Numbered from the stretch's first letter, positions 5,441 through 11,585 are shown. The stretch: DNA of 13,078 nucleotides from CAZYLZ01 sp964648335 (GCA_964648335.1 CAZYLZ010000026.1:1-13078), one strand, 5' to 3'. The notes: a model not told the origin generated them from the letters alone. Program-made: numbers and translations.

Positions 5441-6280
5441 ATGACGACATCAGTACTGTTTTGGAACATCTGGGGGCATAGGCACCCAGATGCCATCCAC
5501 CGCTACATAGCGGCCAATCGTGCCGACGTGTGTTGCCTTACCGAGGTTACCGATGCCTTGTGGCCGAGCGACGAAGGTGCTCTTGTGCATACCAGTGCCG
5601 ACGTAAACGAGCCTCCGAGCCGTATCGACGGCCTTTCGCGACTAAAGTTCGCGTTTGGCGGAACTTATGCGTTCTATTACCAATCGCCTGCGTGGAGTAC
5701 ATGGTCGTGCAAAATCAGCGGCAACGAGCATCACGGCATTGGCTTTGGCAGTGCCATGGCGCTAATGAGCACTTTCGGGATCATGGATTTTCCCAGCAGG
5801 CTCGTCCTTGCTGACGTGCCCGATGTGCGACCGCGCATACTGCAGTGCATGGTCTTTTGCAAAGACGACAAGACCACTATCATCGCGCATCTGCACGGCG
5901 TGTGGTTTAAAGAAAACAGCAAAGGCGACGACCCGCGACGCATCACGCAGTCGCGAGTTGTCGCGGCACACTTGGCGATGCTTGCTCGTCGGCACAACAC
6001 GAAGCGCATCGTCTTTGGTGGCGATCTCAATCTCGATATCGGTACCGAGGCCATCGCGATCCTCGAAAGGGGGTTCGATGGTATGCCGCTGCGCAATCTG
6101 ATTCGCGAATACGGTATCAAAAGCACGCGCACGCCGCGGTATCGCAAGTTCGGCCAAGAGGGCGAGTCGCGCTATGCCGATTACGTGTTCGTCAGTCCCG
6201 AAGTCGAGGTCCTCGAGTTTTCTGTCGACACCACCGAGCTCGCCTCGGACCACGCGCCCTTGCGGATCGTGTTCCGATAA
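5441..6280 (+). CDS. Endonuclease/exonuclease/phosphatase (EEP) family protein
   Basis: 279 residues from ATG 5441, with AAAGGGA (5428-5434) 6 nt upstream; an in-frame ATG at 5402 has no RBS and would add 13 non-conserved residues. The EEP fold catalyses metal-dependent phosphodiester or phosphomonoester hydrolysis. The expected residues are all visible in order: Asn9 (VLFWNIWG), Glu35 (CLTEVTD), His152 (IAHLHG), Asp195-x-Asn197 (GGDLNLDI), Asp247 (YADYVF) and Asp270-His271 (ASDHAPL). Length is normal for a free-standing member. No signal peptide is seen, so it is probably cytoplasmic. The substrate (DNA, RNA, lipid or a small phosphate ester) cannot be decided; it lacks features I would use to call exonuclease III. 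Single-gene unit with its own terminator. Confidence 0.88.
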   Translation: MTTSVLFWNIWGHRHPDAIHRYIAANRADVCCLTEVTDALWPSDEGALVHTSADVNEPPSRIDGLSRLKFAFGGTYAFYYQSPAWSTWSCKISGNEHHGIGFGSAMALMSTFGIMDFPSRLVLADVPDVRPRILQCMVFCKDDKTTIIAHLHGVWFKENSKGDDPRRITQSRVVAAHLAMLARRHNTKRIVFGGDLNLDIGTEAIAILERGFDGMPLRNLIREYGIKSTRTPRYRKFGQEGESRYADYVFVSPEVEVLEFSVDTTELASDHAPLRIVFR

Positions 6281-6297
6281 GCGAAGCTGCAACAACC

Positions 6298-6325
6298 AAC
6301 GACCGCCCTCTTAGGCGGTCGTTTT
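6298..6325 (+). terminator. Terminator of the EEP-family gene
   Basis: Perfect 8-bp core stem CGACCGCC / GGCGGTCG (6300-6307 and 6314-6321), extended by A-T pairs, loop CTCTTA, then TTTT. Confidence 0.85.
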
Positions 6326-6387
6326 ACTATTCCGTATCACTATCGATGCGCTTTGTCGGACGCGTTCCAAACAAGCATGAGTCGAGA

Positions 6388-6393
6388 TATACT
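6388..6393 (+). promoter_or_regulatory. Leaderless promoter -10 box of the 6400 gene
   Basis: TATACT ends 6 nt before ATG 6400 and there is no Shine-Dalgarno sequence. The six bases between (CATCGT) resemble those before the NUDIX ATG (AGTCGT). Confidence 0.6.
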
Positions 6394-6399
6394 CATCGT

Positions 6400-6978
6400 A
6401 TGAAAAAAATCATGGCGTTAGTTGGTGTGGTGGCTTTTGTTCTGGTAGGCGGTTTTATATATACAAATTTGTATCCGCAAGCGGAGATGCCGACCGCGGT
6501 GGTCGCAGACTTCAAGAATGCGGAATATCTTATAGCGGGGCAGCGCGTTCGGCTTGTTAATGGCATTGCAGAATCCGAAGCAGCGCCGGGCTCTGCTACA
6601 AAGATAGTCACGAAGTACTTTGGTAACGAGATCAAGACCGATCTCGATGGCGATGGTCGCGAGGACGTCGCGTTTATCCTTACACAAAACACCGGCAGCT
6701 CGGGAACCTTCTTTTATGCAGTCGCGGCTCTTGATACTGCCCAAGGCTACCGAGGTTCGGACGGGTATCTTTTGGGCGATCGTATAGCACCGCAGAGCAG
6801 CAACCTAAGCCAAAACCCACGGCACAAGTACGTTGTTGTGTTTAACTATGCCGACCGCGCTCCAGGAGAGCCAATGACCGCACAGCCTTCGGTTGGCAAA
6901 AGTGCGTATCTTAAGCTCGATCCTGCCCACATGATGTGGGCGATTGTAGAGCCTAACTTTGAGGGAGAGTCTCGCTAG
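6400..6978 (+). CDS. Membrane-anchored protein with Asp-rich (calcium-like) loop
   Basis: 192 residues from ATG 6400; an in-frame ATG at 6346 is upstream of the -10 box and is rejected. Residues 2-22 form an N-terminal signal-anchor (KKIMALVGVVAFVLVGGFIY) without a lipobox cysteine, so the protein is probably tethered outside the membrane. Residues 81-90 (DLDGDGREDV) form a DxDxDxxxD loop as in FG-GAP or dockerin-like Ca2+ sites, followed by a domain I recall from many small periplasmic or lipoprotein-type hypotheticals: AFILTQNTGSSGTFFYAVAALD, LLGDRIAPQSSN, VVVFNYADRAPGEPM and a final SAYLKLD. Function unknown. It converges on the redox operon with only 33 nt between stops and no recognisable hairpin. 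Confidence 0.75.
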   Translation: MKKIMALVGVVAFVLVGGFIYTNLYPQAEMPTAVVADFKNAEYLIAGQRVRLVNGIAESEAAPGSATKIVTKYFGNEIKTDLDGDGREDVAFILTQNTGSSGTFFYAVAALDTAQGYRGSDGYLLGDRIAPQSSNLSQNPRHKYVVVFNYADRAPGEPMTAQPSVGKSAYLKLDPAHMMWAIVEPNFEGESR

Positions 6979-7011
6979 TGTCGGTTTGCGGTTTCTTCAA
7001 GGCAGCGCGCG

Positions 7012-8010
7012 TCAGAGTCTTCCTTTTTCCTGGGCAGATTGGATTATCGAATCGTAATCATGCCGACTGATATAGCGAGGCTCGTACGAACCGCCAGTGG
7101 CTTCGATATTCCTTACGAAGGCGCGCAGGTGATTGCGCGAACCTTTCTCTAGATTGGCATAGGTGACGAGGATATCCGCTTTGTCGGTCGCTTTTTTAAA
7201 CTTTTCGAGATCGTTGATGTCGAGGTCTTCGACCGTTGCCCCGACGGCAAGCGCTTCGGAAATCGAAGTCTTTCCGCGTGCGACGAGACTAGCGTAGAGA
7301 TTTTGCATTGATTTCGAGGTGAAAGATCCGACGGTGTCGTCGGTAACCGGATCGTCGATAGCATAGCGCGTCAAAAGCACCTTCATCGCATCGGTGTGGG
7401 TTTGTTCAGAGGCTCGAATGTTCGAGAAGATCTTTGCCCCCCAGATGTTGCCGAGTGTGGTGTATACGTCGCGCGCGAGCTTTTCTTCTTCGCGCATCTG
7501 TACGAGAGCCGCTATCTCGTCCTTCGAGAGTTTGGATTTCTGCATGCCGGAAACGAGCGCAGTGCCGTCTATCATGTCGCTGGCATCAACAACGTAGTCG
7601 GGCTCGGCTGCAGGCGTCGTTACAAGCGGTATCGAGCTCGTGTTCGAGGCAAGCCCCCCGTCCAGCTCGTAGATATTTTTGAAGCCCTTCGATGTCATTA
7701 CCGAGACCGCCTGCCCCGACCGGTTGCCAGAGCGGCAGTACACGAAGTATGTTTTCGAGGTATCGAGCCGTTCGATATTTGTTGCAAACGAAGGATCCTC
7801 GAAATCGATGTTCATGGCCTGGTCTATGTGTCCGGCAGCGAACTCGCTCGGCGTACGGACGTCGAGCAGGATTGCCGAAGGGGTGGCGGCGTACAGCGTT
7901 ATAAAATCCGTGCCACTGAGCCGTTTTGACGTGCCCGAAGAGGAGATAGAGGCTGCCATGAGTAGTATCAGTGCTGCTACACCGATGGCTAGGTATGTTT
8001 TGTTACTCAT
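7012..8010 (-). CDS. Membrane-anchored rhodanese fused to a DUF2202 ferritin-like domain
   Basis: 332 residues from ATG 8010 (a TTG at 8019, directly abutting the previous stop, would add three residues). Residues 5-23 are a signal-anchor (TYLAIGVAALILLMAA). Residues about 31-125 are a rhodanese domain: LLDVRTPSEFAAGHIDQAMNI, active-site loop Cys92-RSGNR and ELDGGL, for transfer of sulfane sulfur through a Cys persulfide. After a linker (126-158), residues 161-325 are DUF2202, a ferritin-like four-helix family: REEEKLARDVY (Glu174-176), NIRASEQTHTDAM (Glu202, His205), VEDLDINDLE (Glu261), GSRNHLRAFV (His294). These acidic and His positions could build a diiron site. DUF2202 is usually a stand-alone exported protein, so the fusion is notable. 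Third gene of the ArsR-glutaredoxin operon; it has no visible SD and may rely on re-initiation. Confidence 0.88.
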   Translation of the reverse strand: MSNKTYLAIGVAALILLMAASISSSGTSKRLSGTDFITLYAATPSAILLDVRTPSEFAAGHIDQAMNIDFEDPSFATNIERLDTSKTYFVYCRSGNRSGQAVSVMTSKGFKNIYELDGGLASNTSSIPLVTTPAAEPDYVVDASDMIDGTALVSGMQKSKLSKDEIAALVQMREEEKLARDVYTTLGNIWGAKIFSNIRASEQTHTDAMKVLLTRYAIDDPVTDDTVGSFTSKSMQNLYASLVARGKTSISEALAVGATVEDLDINDLEKFKKATDKADILVTYANLEKGSRNHLRAFVRNIEATGGSYEPRYISRHDYDSIIQSAQEKGRL

Positions 8011-8019
8011 CGTGATCAA

Positions 8020-8259
8020 TTAGTTCGTAATTAGTTTTTCGAAGACGGCGGGCTGGAAGCCAATAACTATTTCGCCCCCGATGTCTATGACCGGCACACC
8101 CATTTGCTGACTTTTCTCGACCATCTCCATTGCACGCGCATGATCGCGCGATACGTCTACGTCCTCAAACGCCACCCCTCGTTCCTTAAAGAAATTTTTT
8201 GCATACACGCAGTATGGGCAGGTCGGTGTTGAATATATGGTTACCTTTTTTGTCGTCAT
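8020..8259 (-). CDS. Glutaredoxin-family protein (CPYC)
   Basis: 79 residues from ATG 8259, one nucleotide after the ArsR stop (TAA-C-ATG). It is a one-domain thioredoxin-fold protein with the dithiol active site Cys14-Pro-Tyr-Cys17 (VTIYSTPTCPYC), the cis-proline loop GVPVIDI (Pro56) and the GGEIVIGF glycine pair typical of glutaredoxins and NrdH-like proteins. It reduces disulfides or mixed disulfides; whether glutathione or another thiol is used cannot be told. An in-frame ATG 10 codons upstream lies inside the ArsR gene and is not preferred. Position between a repressor and a rhodanese fusion suggests it recycles thiols for sulfur transfer. It has no signal peptide, so it acts in the cytoplasm, whereas the rhodanese domain is predicted outside unless its anchor is oriented inward. 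Confidence 0.92.
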   Translation of the reverse strand: MTTKKVTIYSTPTCPYCVYAKNFFKERGVAFEDVDVSRDHARAMEMVEKSQQMGVPVIDIGGEIVIGFQPAVFEKLITN

Positions 8260-8260
8260 G

Positions 8261-8515
8261 TTATTTAAAGTTGAGTAATAAATTCGCAATCTGAGTAACG
8301 TGCTTGTTTTTTACCTTGTAAATGATCTCTTTGCCGTCTCGAGTAGCCGTTACAAGACCGGCATCACGCAGTACTTTTAGATGCTGCGATACGGCCGATT
8401 GCGCGAGCGTGCAATGTTCGCGCAGTTCTGTGACGCTCTTGGGCTTCGATAGGCAGCACAAGAGTCTGATGCGCTGCTCGTTCGAGAATGCCTTGCATAT
8501 GGTTGCTCGTTTCAT
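8261..8515 (-). CDS. ArsR-family repressor of the rhodanese-DUF2202 operon
   Basis: 84 residues, a short winged-helix ArsR protein. Helix-turn-helix: SVTELREHCTLAQSAVSQHLKVLRDAGLV (about 27-55), wing TRDGKEIIYKV (58-68). Cysteines are at 7, 20, 21 and 35. Cys20-Cys21 lie in the RIRLLCCLSKP helix, where persulfide sensors such as SqrR/BigR have one of their two cysteines; those proteins have the second near the C-terminus, which is absent here, so Cys7 would have to serve. No His/Asp metal cluster is obvious at the C-terminus. First gene of a three-gene operon, starting leaderless and overlapped by a perfect inverted repeat, hence probably autoregulated. It could equally sense a metal or general oxidant; the rhodanese and glutaredoxin neighbours favour sulfur or thiol stress. 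Confidence 0.9.
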   Translation of the reverse strand: MKRATICKAFSNEQRIRLLCCLSKPKSVTELREHCTLAQSAVSQHLKVLRDAGLVTATRDGKEIIYKVKNKHVTQIANLLLNFK

Positions 8516-8520
8516 TAATA

Positions 8521-8542
8521 CATATTAGCAACTACTAATATG
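8521..8542 (-). promoter_or_regulatory. Operator: perfect inverted repeat for ArsR
   Basis: CATATTAG, 6-nt spacer, CTAATATG (8521-8528 and 8535-8542): perfect 8-bp arms. One arm covers the -10 box TAATAT (plus 8522-8527) and the other lies in the -35/-10 spacer, so a bound repressor would block RNA polymerase. Confidence 0.75.
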
Positions 8543-8550
8543 ATTTGCAA
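8522..8550 (-). promoter_or_regulatory. Promoter of the ArsR-glutaredoxin-rhodanese operon
   Basis: On the minus strand TTGCAA (plus 8545-8550), 17-bp spacer, TAATAT (plus 8522-8527), then 6 nt (GTATTA) and ATG 8515. This is the same leaderless spacing as the NUDIX, 6400 and SOUL genes. Confidence 0.7.
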
Positions 8551-8695
8551 CAAGCCCGCATGCTTCATCGGCAAAACTACCAGGTCTTTTTTGGGGGGCG
8601 CTGTCGGTACCCACAACCACACGGTTTTCGTGCGCCCTGTGTGTCCAGGACCAACCAGTTGCAAAAAACAAAAATCCGGAACACTATAGCCACAT
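8543..8695. other. Divergent intergenic region
   Basis: Lies between the ArsR operon and the DUF1801 gene. It holds the ArsR -35, a G-run (8593-8598) with GGGCGC at 8596-8601 and its inverse GCGCCC at 8632-8637, and a weak -10-like TATAGC (8685-8690) 5 nt before ATG 8696. I see no coding sequence and no convincing RNA gene. Confidence 0.4.
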
Positions 8696-9130
8696 ATGGC
8701 CGAAATAAAGACACAGGTAAATAAGGCGAGCGTTACTAAGTTTCTGAGCACTATCAAGGACCCGCAAAAGCGTGCCGACTGCACTGCGATTTCGAAGTTG
8801 ATGGAGAAGGTAAGCAAGGCCAAGCCCGAGATGTGGGGAACGGCAATTGTGGGCTTTGGCCGCCGACCGATCACCTATGCCAACAGCAAAACAAACGAGT
8901 GGATGATTATTGGCTTTGCACCGCGAGCCAATGGGATCGCCCTATACGGACTCAAGAGCTTTACCATGACCAATGGCGGGCTCACTACCCAAAAAGGCGA
9001 GAACGACTTTTTGCTCAAGCTTGGCAAGTACAAAGAAGGAGGCGGATGCTTGTACATAAAAAAGCTCGCCGACGTCGACGTCAAAGAGCTCGAGAAGATC
9101 GTAACGCTGGCGATGAAGCGCGCCGAATAG
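8696..9130 (+). CDS. DUF1801 domain protein
   Basis: 144 residues from ATG 8696. DUF1801 is a small alpha/beta family related in fold to YdhG/CyaY-like proteins, with no established biochemical role. Hallmarks: KRADCTAISKLMEKV (helix 1), EMWGTAIVGFGRRPITY (Met46-Trp-Gly), EWMIIGFAPRANGIALYGL, LLKLGKYKEGGGCLYIKKLADVDVKELEKIV. The last block, with Cys118 and LADVD, is the most diagnostic. Length is normal. No SD; a TATAGC (8685-8690) 5 nt before ATG would make it another leaderless gene, though weaker than the others. No hairpin terminator follows, and the kinase gene starts 76 nt downstream behind its own weak promoter and SD. Confidence 0.9.
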   Translation: MAEIKTQVNKASVTKFLSTIKDPQKRADCTAISKLMEKVSKAKPEMWGTAIVGFGRRPITYANSKTNEWMIIGFAPRANGIALYGLKSFTMTNGGLTTQKGENDFLLKLGKYKEGGGCLYIKKLADVDVKELEKIVTLAMKRAE

Positions 9131-9151
9131 GGAGCAAAAAAGCATGCGACC

Positions 9152-9179
9152 TTTACATTTTGTTCGGCTGCAGTAGTGT
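9152..9179 (+). promoter_or_regulatory. Weak promoter of the kinase gene
   Basis: TTTACA (9152-9157), 16-bp spacer, TAGTGT (9174-9179). Predicted leader of about 21 nt containing AAAGGAG (9194-9200). Confidence 0.35.
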
Positions 9180-9206
9180 GGTGCCGGTAACACAAAGGAG
9201 ACTCTC

Positions 9207-9752
9207 GTGAAGCAGGTTGTCCTCACTGTCGGTCCCCAGTACGCGGGCAAATCGACGTTTTGCGAAAAGGTGGCGTCGGAGCATTCAAACGTGTCAATCG
9301 TCAGCCGAGACAAGATCCTCATCGGCATGTTCGGAACCGTCTGGCTCGATTCGTACACCGGCGGGCATACGGCAGCTCTCGAGGCGGTATGGAGAGAGGT
9401 TGCGATGCACCTGCGATCGGCAGATGCAAACAAGAAGACGCTCATCGTCGATGCGTGGAACGGTCCGCCGAGCGAGCGTGCCGACATGGTACAGAAACTC
9501 CGCGACCTCGGTGCAAAAAAAGTAGTAGGGTGGCATTTTGTCACTCCACTTCCTACGTGTCTTGCATGGAGTTTCGAGAAAGATCCTATCGAGATAAAAA
9601 ACGAGTGGAGCAAGATACGGCGCGACATCCGTGTGGCCTCGTATACAGGAATCCACGAAACGTTCTGTCGGTGGGACATAGAAAAGGAAGGGGTGTTCGA
9701 CGCTGTGCAAAGGCTCAACGCTCTCGAGCCGCCGCCGAGCAATCTGGTGTGA
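9207..9752 (+). CDS. P-loop kinase of the AAA_33 / polynucleotide-kinase-like type
   Basis: 181 residues, GTG start with AAAGGAG 6 nt upstream. The Walker A motif is G9PQYAGKST17, followed by IVSRDKI (Ser33-Arg-Asp35), the substrate-side motif of T4 polynucleotide-kinase-like and zeta-toxin-like kinases. LIVDAWN (79-85) is in the Walker B position, where small-molecule and nucleic-acid kinases of this group often have Asp-x-(T/W)-N. A lid-type arginine pair follows (KIRRD, 137-140). The protein therefore probably phosphorylates a small molecule or nucleic acid 5' end using ATP; the exact substrate is unknown. No antitoxin-like gene is adjacent, so a toxin role is not suggested. It forms its own unit with a terminator. 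Confidence 0.82.
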   Translation: MKQVVLTVGPQYAGKSTFCEKVASEHSNVSIVSRDKILIGMFGTVWLDSYTGGHTAALEAVWREVAMHLRSADANKKTLIVDAWNGPPSERADMVQKLRDLGAKKVVGWHFVTPLPTCLAWSFEKDPIEIKNEWSKIRRDIRVASYTGIHETFCRWDIEKEGVFDAVQRLNALEPPPSNLV

Positions 9753-9759
9753 CGGCTCG

Positions 9760-9786
9760 AAAGACGATCCTCGTGGTCGTCTTTTT
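9760..9786 (+). terminator. Terminator of the kinase gene
   Basis: Stem AAAGACGA / TCGTCTTT (9760-9767 and 9777-9784) with a 9-nt loop, running into TTTTT. Confidence 0.8.
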
Positions 9787-9820
9787 ATTACACGCGTTGC
9801 GGGTGTCTTTGTGTTGGCAG

Positions 9821-9849
9821 TTGGTATTAGAAGGAAAAGCGACTATGCT
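9821..9849 (+). promoter_or_regulatory. Promoter of the DUF2200 gene
   Basis: TTGGTA (9821-9826), 17-bp spacer, TATGCT (9844-9849); each hexamer matches 4 of 6. It predicts a start near 9856 and a leader of only about 11 nt without SD before ATG 9867. Confidence 0.5.
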
Positions 9850-9866
9850 ATCGTTATCGAAAATCT

Positions 9867-10220
9867 ATGGACAAGAAACAACGCATCTACACCATGAGCG
9901 TCGCGAGCGTGTATCCGCTCTATATAACCAAAGTCGAAAAGAAGGGTCGTACCCGGGACGAGGTAGACCAGGTGATGCGCTGGCTTACCGGGTATAGCCA
10001 GAGCGCTCTCGAGAAACAGCTCAAAAACGAAACGGATTTTGAAACCTTTTTTAAGGATGCACCCAAACTTAATCCCAAGCGAAGTCTCATTACTGGGGTC
10101 ATCTGCGGCGTTCGCATCGAAGAGATCAAAGAAAAAACCATGCGCGAGATTAGGTATATGGATAAGCTTGTCGACGAGCTCGCAAAAGGGAAGGCGATGG
10201 AAAAGATCCTCAGAAGCTAA
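9867..10220 (+). CDS. DUF2200 family protein
   Basis: 117 residues, the normal length of DUF2200, and essentially the whole protein fits the family: RIYTMSVASVYPLYITKVEKKGRT, EVDQVMRWLTGYSQ, ETFFKDAPKLNPKRSLITG, VICGVRIEEIKEK, MREIRYMDKLVDELAKGKAMEKIL. The function of the family is unknown; it is very conserved for so small a protein and scattered over many phyla, which fits horizontal transfer. No signal peptide or membrane segment, so cytoplasmic. The next gene begins 16 nt after the stop, but a -10 box sits inside that gap, so the two are probably not strictly co-transcribed. Confidence 0.93.
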   Translation: MDKKQRIYTMSVASVYPLYITKVEKKGRTRDEVDQVMRWLTGYSQSALEKQLKNETDFETFFKDAPKLNPKRSLITGVICGVRIEEIKEKTMREIRYMDKLVDELAKGKAMEKILRS

Positions 10221-10224
10221 GTGC

Positions 10225-10230
10225 TATACT
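10225..10230 (+). promoter_or_regulatory. Leaderless promoter -10 box of the SOUL gene
   Basis: TATACT sits between the DUF2200 stop and ATG 10237, ending 6 nt before the ATG. Identical hexamer and gap to the 6400 gene. Confidence 0.6.
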
Positions 10231-10236
10231 CAGCCA

Positions 10237-10809
10237 ATGAAACTACTCGTCGTCATTCTCGTCGTGCTCGCGCTCTGGTCTCTGTGGGGATATTTTTCGT
10301 CGAAGGTCGAACAGGCCGAGTATGCGGTAGTTCGCAAAGCAGACGGCTACGAGGTGCGTGCATATGCGTCGCATATCGAGGCACAAACCGTCGTCGATGG
10401 ACCGTACGACGAGGCGTTGAGCGCCGGCTTCCGAATCGTCGCGGGTTACATCTTTGGCGGGAATGTGAAGAAAGAGGGTATCGCGATGACCGCTCCTGTC
10501 GTTGCAAGTGCCAAGGGCAATTCGCGCGTGATCGCTTTCGTGATGCCTAAATCGTACACCATGGAAACTCTGCCTATTCCGACCGATTCGCGCGTGAAGC
10601 TCGTTGCGGTACCGGCAAAGAAGACGGCAGTGCTGCGGTTCTCGTGGATACGCTCGGCCGATCGCATCCAAAAGAAAGAAGCAGAACTGTTGGCAGCACT
10701 GGCTCGAGACGGCGTGCAGGCCACCGGAACTCCTTCGTATGCGGGTTATAGCGCGCCGTGGACGCCTCCATGGATGATGCGCAACGAGGTGATAGTCGAG
10801 ATTCGATAG
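10237..10809 (+). CDS. SOUL-family (heme-binding type) membrane-anchored protein
   Basis: 190 residues from ATG 10237; an open frame continues upstream through the previous gene but is a shadow. Residues 2-20 form a signal-anchor (KLLVVILVVLALWSLWGYF). The rest matches the SOUL/HBP domain: EYAVVRKADGYEVRAYASHIEA, a GFRIVAGYIFGGN block (64-76), the signature IAMTAPV (82-88), FVMPKSYTMETLPIP (101-115) and a C-terminal APWTPPWMMRNEVIVEI. SOUL proteins bind heme or other tetrapyrroles in several organisms, but a conserved heme ligand is not fixed across the family, so heme binding here is an inference. The anchor places the domain most likely outside the cell membrane. Confidence 0.92.
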   Translation: MKLLVVILVVLALWSLWGYFSSKVEQAEYAVVRKADGYEVRAYASHIEAQTVVDGPYDEALSAGFRIVAGYIFGGNVKKEGIAMTAPVVASAKGNSRVIAFVMPKSYTMETLPIPTDSRVKLVAVPAKKTAVLRFSWIRSADRIQKKEAELLAALARDGVQATGTPSYAGYSAPWTPPWMMRNEVIVEIR

Positions 10810-10828
10810 TCGAAGGTGCGTCGGATGA

Positions 10829-10834
10829 TAGAAT
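10829..10834 (+). promoter_or_regulatory. Candidate -10 box upstream of the DoxX-like gene
   Basis: TAGAAT (5/6 match) would give a leader of about 32 nt without SD before ATG 10873. No -35 is clear. Confidence 0.4.
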
Positions 10835-10872
10835 ACGGGGCATACCAACGCGGTGCCTCATCAATCTTGTCT

Positions 10873-11223
10873 ATGAACATTTTTTTGTGGATCCTTCAGA
10901 TCATCCTCGGGTTTTGGAACATAACCGGCGCTGCCTATATGCAGGGCCACTACCAAGATCTTGCAACCGAAGCGGCATTTGCTGCACTTCCACATGCGTT
11001 CTGGCTCGTCTTTGCTGCTATCCAGATACTCCTTGCTATCGGTATCGTCGTACCAAAGATGGGTGCAGTACCATCGTGGACGACCACGGTATCGGCAACT
11101 GGTCTCGCGATTCTTTCGCTCGCGTCCATCGGACTTTTCTCGGCATATGCCGGATTTCCGGGCTTGCTCTGGGGCGTGCTTCCGGCAGCAGCTGCAGCGT
11201 ACGTTGCATATAAGCGTTGGTAG
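10873..11223 (+). CDS. DoxX-like membrane protein
   Basis: 116 residues from ATG 10873 (an in-frame GTG at 10816 would add 19 residues that do not resemble the family). MNIFLWILQIILGFWNITGAAYM is the usual opening of DoxX-like (DoxX_2) proteins. Four hydrophobic segments are visible: about 2-22, 43-60 (AFWLVFAAIQILLAIGIVV), 69-88 (TTVSATGLAILSLASIGLFS) and 94-112 (LLWGVLPAAAAAYVAY). DoxX proteins are small four-helix membrane proteins, in some cases linked to quinone or sulfur-compound oxidation; the role of the DoxX_2 subgroup is unknown. No SD is visible. It converges on the small minus-strand gene at 11317. Confidence 0.82.
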   Translation: MNIFLWILQIILGFWNITGAAYMQGHYQDLATEAAFAALPHAFWLVFAAIQILLAIGIVVPKMGAVPSWTTTVSATGLAILSLASIGLFSAYAGFPGLLWGVLPAAAAAYVAYKRW

Positions 11224-11255
11224 GGGATGAGACAGGTCGCACTTTTTGCTGCAAT

Positions 11256-11285
11256 AAAAAAGCACACCAGTTAATCGTGGTGTGC
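11256..11285 (-). terminator. Terminator of the 56-residue minus-strand gene
   Basis: Perfect 8-bp stem GCACACCA / TGGTGTGC (11262-11269 and 11278-11285). On the minus strand it is followed by six T (plus A tract 11256-11261). It lies 31 nt after the minus-strand stop. Confidence 0.85.
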
Positions 11286-11316
11286 AGAATATTCTCAGCA
11301 GCCGAACGGGCTTATC

Positions 11317-11487
11317 TTATCGCGCAGCACCCAGGTAGCCGAGCGAATACTCGATACCTGCCGCAACAAGCACGGCACCAAAACCTACAGCGATACCAAA
11401 TACTGGCCGCCTAGTTCGTCGGTCGGCTACGAGGTAGGTAGTGATGCCGACAGCGCTATTGACGAGCACGATCATGGGAAGAGACAT
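11317..11487 (-). CDS. Small membrane protein of 56 residues
   Basis: 56 residues, easily missed because of its size. On the minus strand it has AGGAGG (plus 11493-11498) 5 nt before ATG 11487, a TTGACT-type promoter, a stop TAA at 11317 and a strong hairpin terminator beyond, so the whole unit is well formed. The protein has two hydrophobic stretches around a basic turn: MSLPMIVLVNSAVGITTYLV (1-20), DRRTRR (22-27), then FGIAVGFGAVLVAAGIEYSL (30-49), ending GYLGAAR. A two-helix hairpin with the basic turn in the cytoplasm is predicted. No family recognised. It is divergent to the ArsR-AHSA1 pair with about 105 nt between the starts, so the two may share regulation. Confidence 0.72.
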   Translation of the reverse strand: MSLPMIVLVNSAVGITTYLVADRRTRRPVFGIAVGFGAVLVAAGIEYSLGYLGAAR

Positions 11488-11516
11488 ACAATCCTCCTGT
11501 GTTACTTCTGGGCCCT

Positions 11517-11544
11517 ATCTAATAATTATGCGGATCAGAGTCAA
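11517..11544 (-). promoter_or_regulatory. Candidate promoter of the 56-residue gene
   Basis: On the minus strand TTGACT (plus 11539-11544), 16-bp spacer, TTAGAT (plus 11517-11522, only 3/6). It would leave a leader of about 25 nt including AGGAGG. Confidence 0.4.
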
Positions 11545-11556
11545 TACAGACGCAGC

Positions 11557-11585
11557 TTGACCGGACAGACACACTGCGATATATT
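11557..11585 (+). promoter_or_regulatory. Promoter of the ArsR-AHSA1 operon
   Basis: TTGACC (11557-11562), 17-bp spacer, TATATT (11580-11585, 5/6). The -10 ends 7 nt before ATG 11593, so the mRNA is probably leaderless. Confidence 0.72.

Noticed and set aside
8593..8640. GGGCGC / GCGCCC inverted repeat as a possible structured RNA or riboswitch
   Set aside because: Only 5-6 bp of outer stem around a 30-nt interior with no consistent pairing, and no T tract or known riboswitch motif.
9207..9752. Zeta-type toxin
   Set aside because: The P-loop and SRD motif fit a broad kinase group, but no antitoxin-like gene lies beside it.
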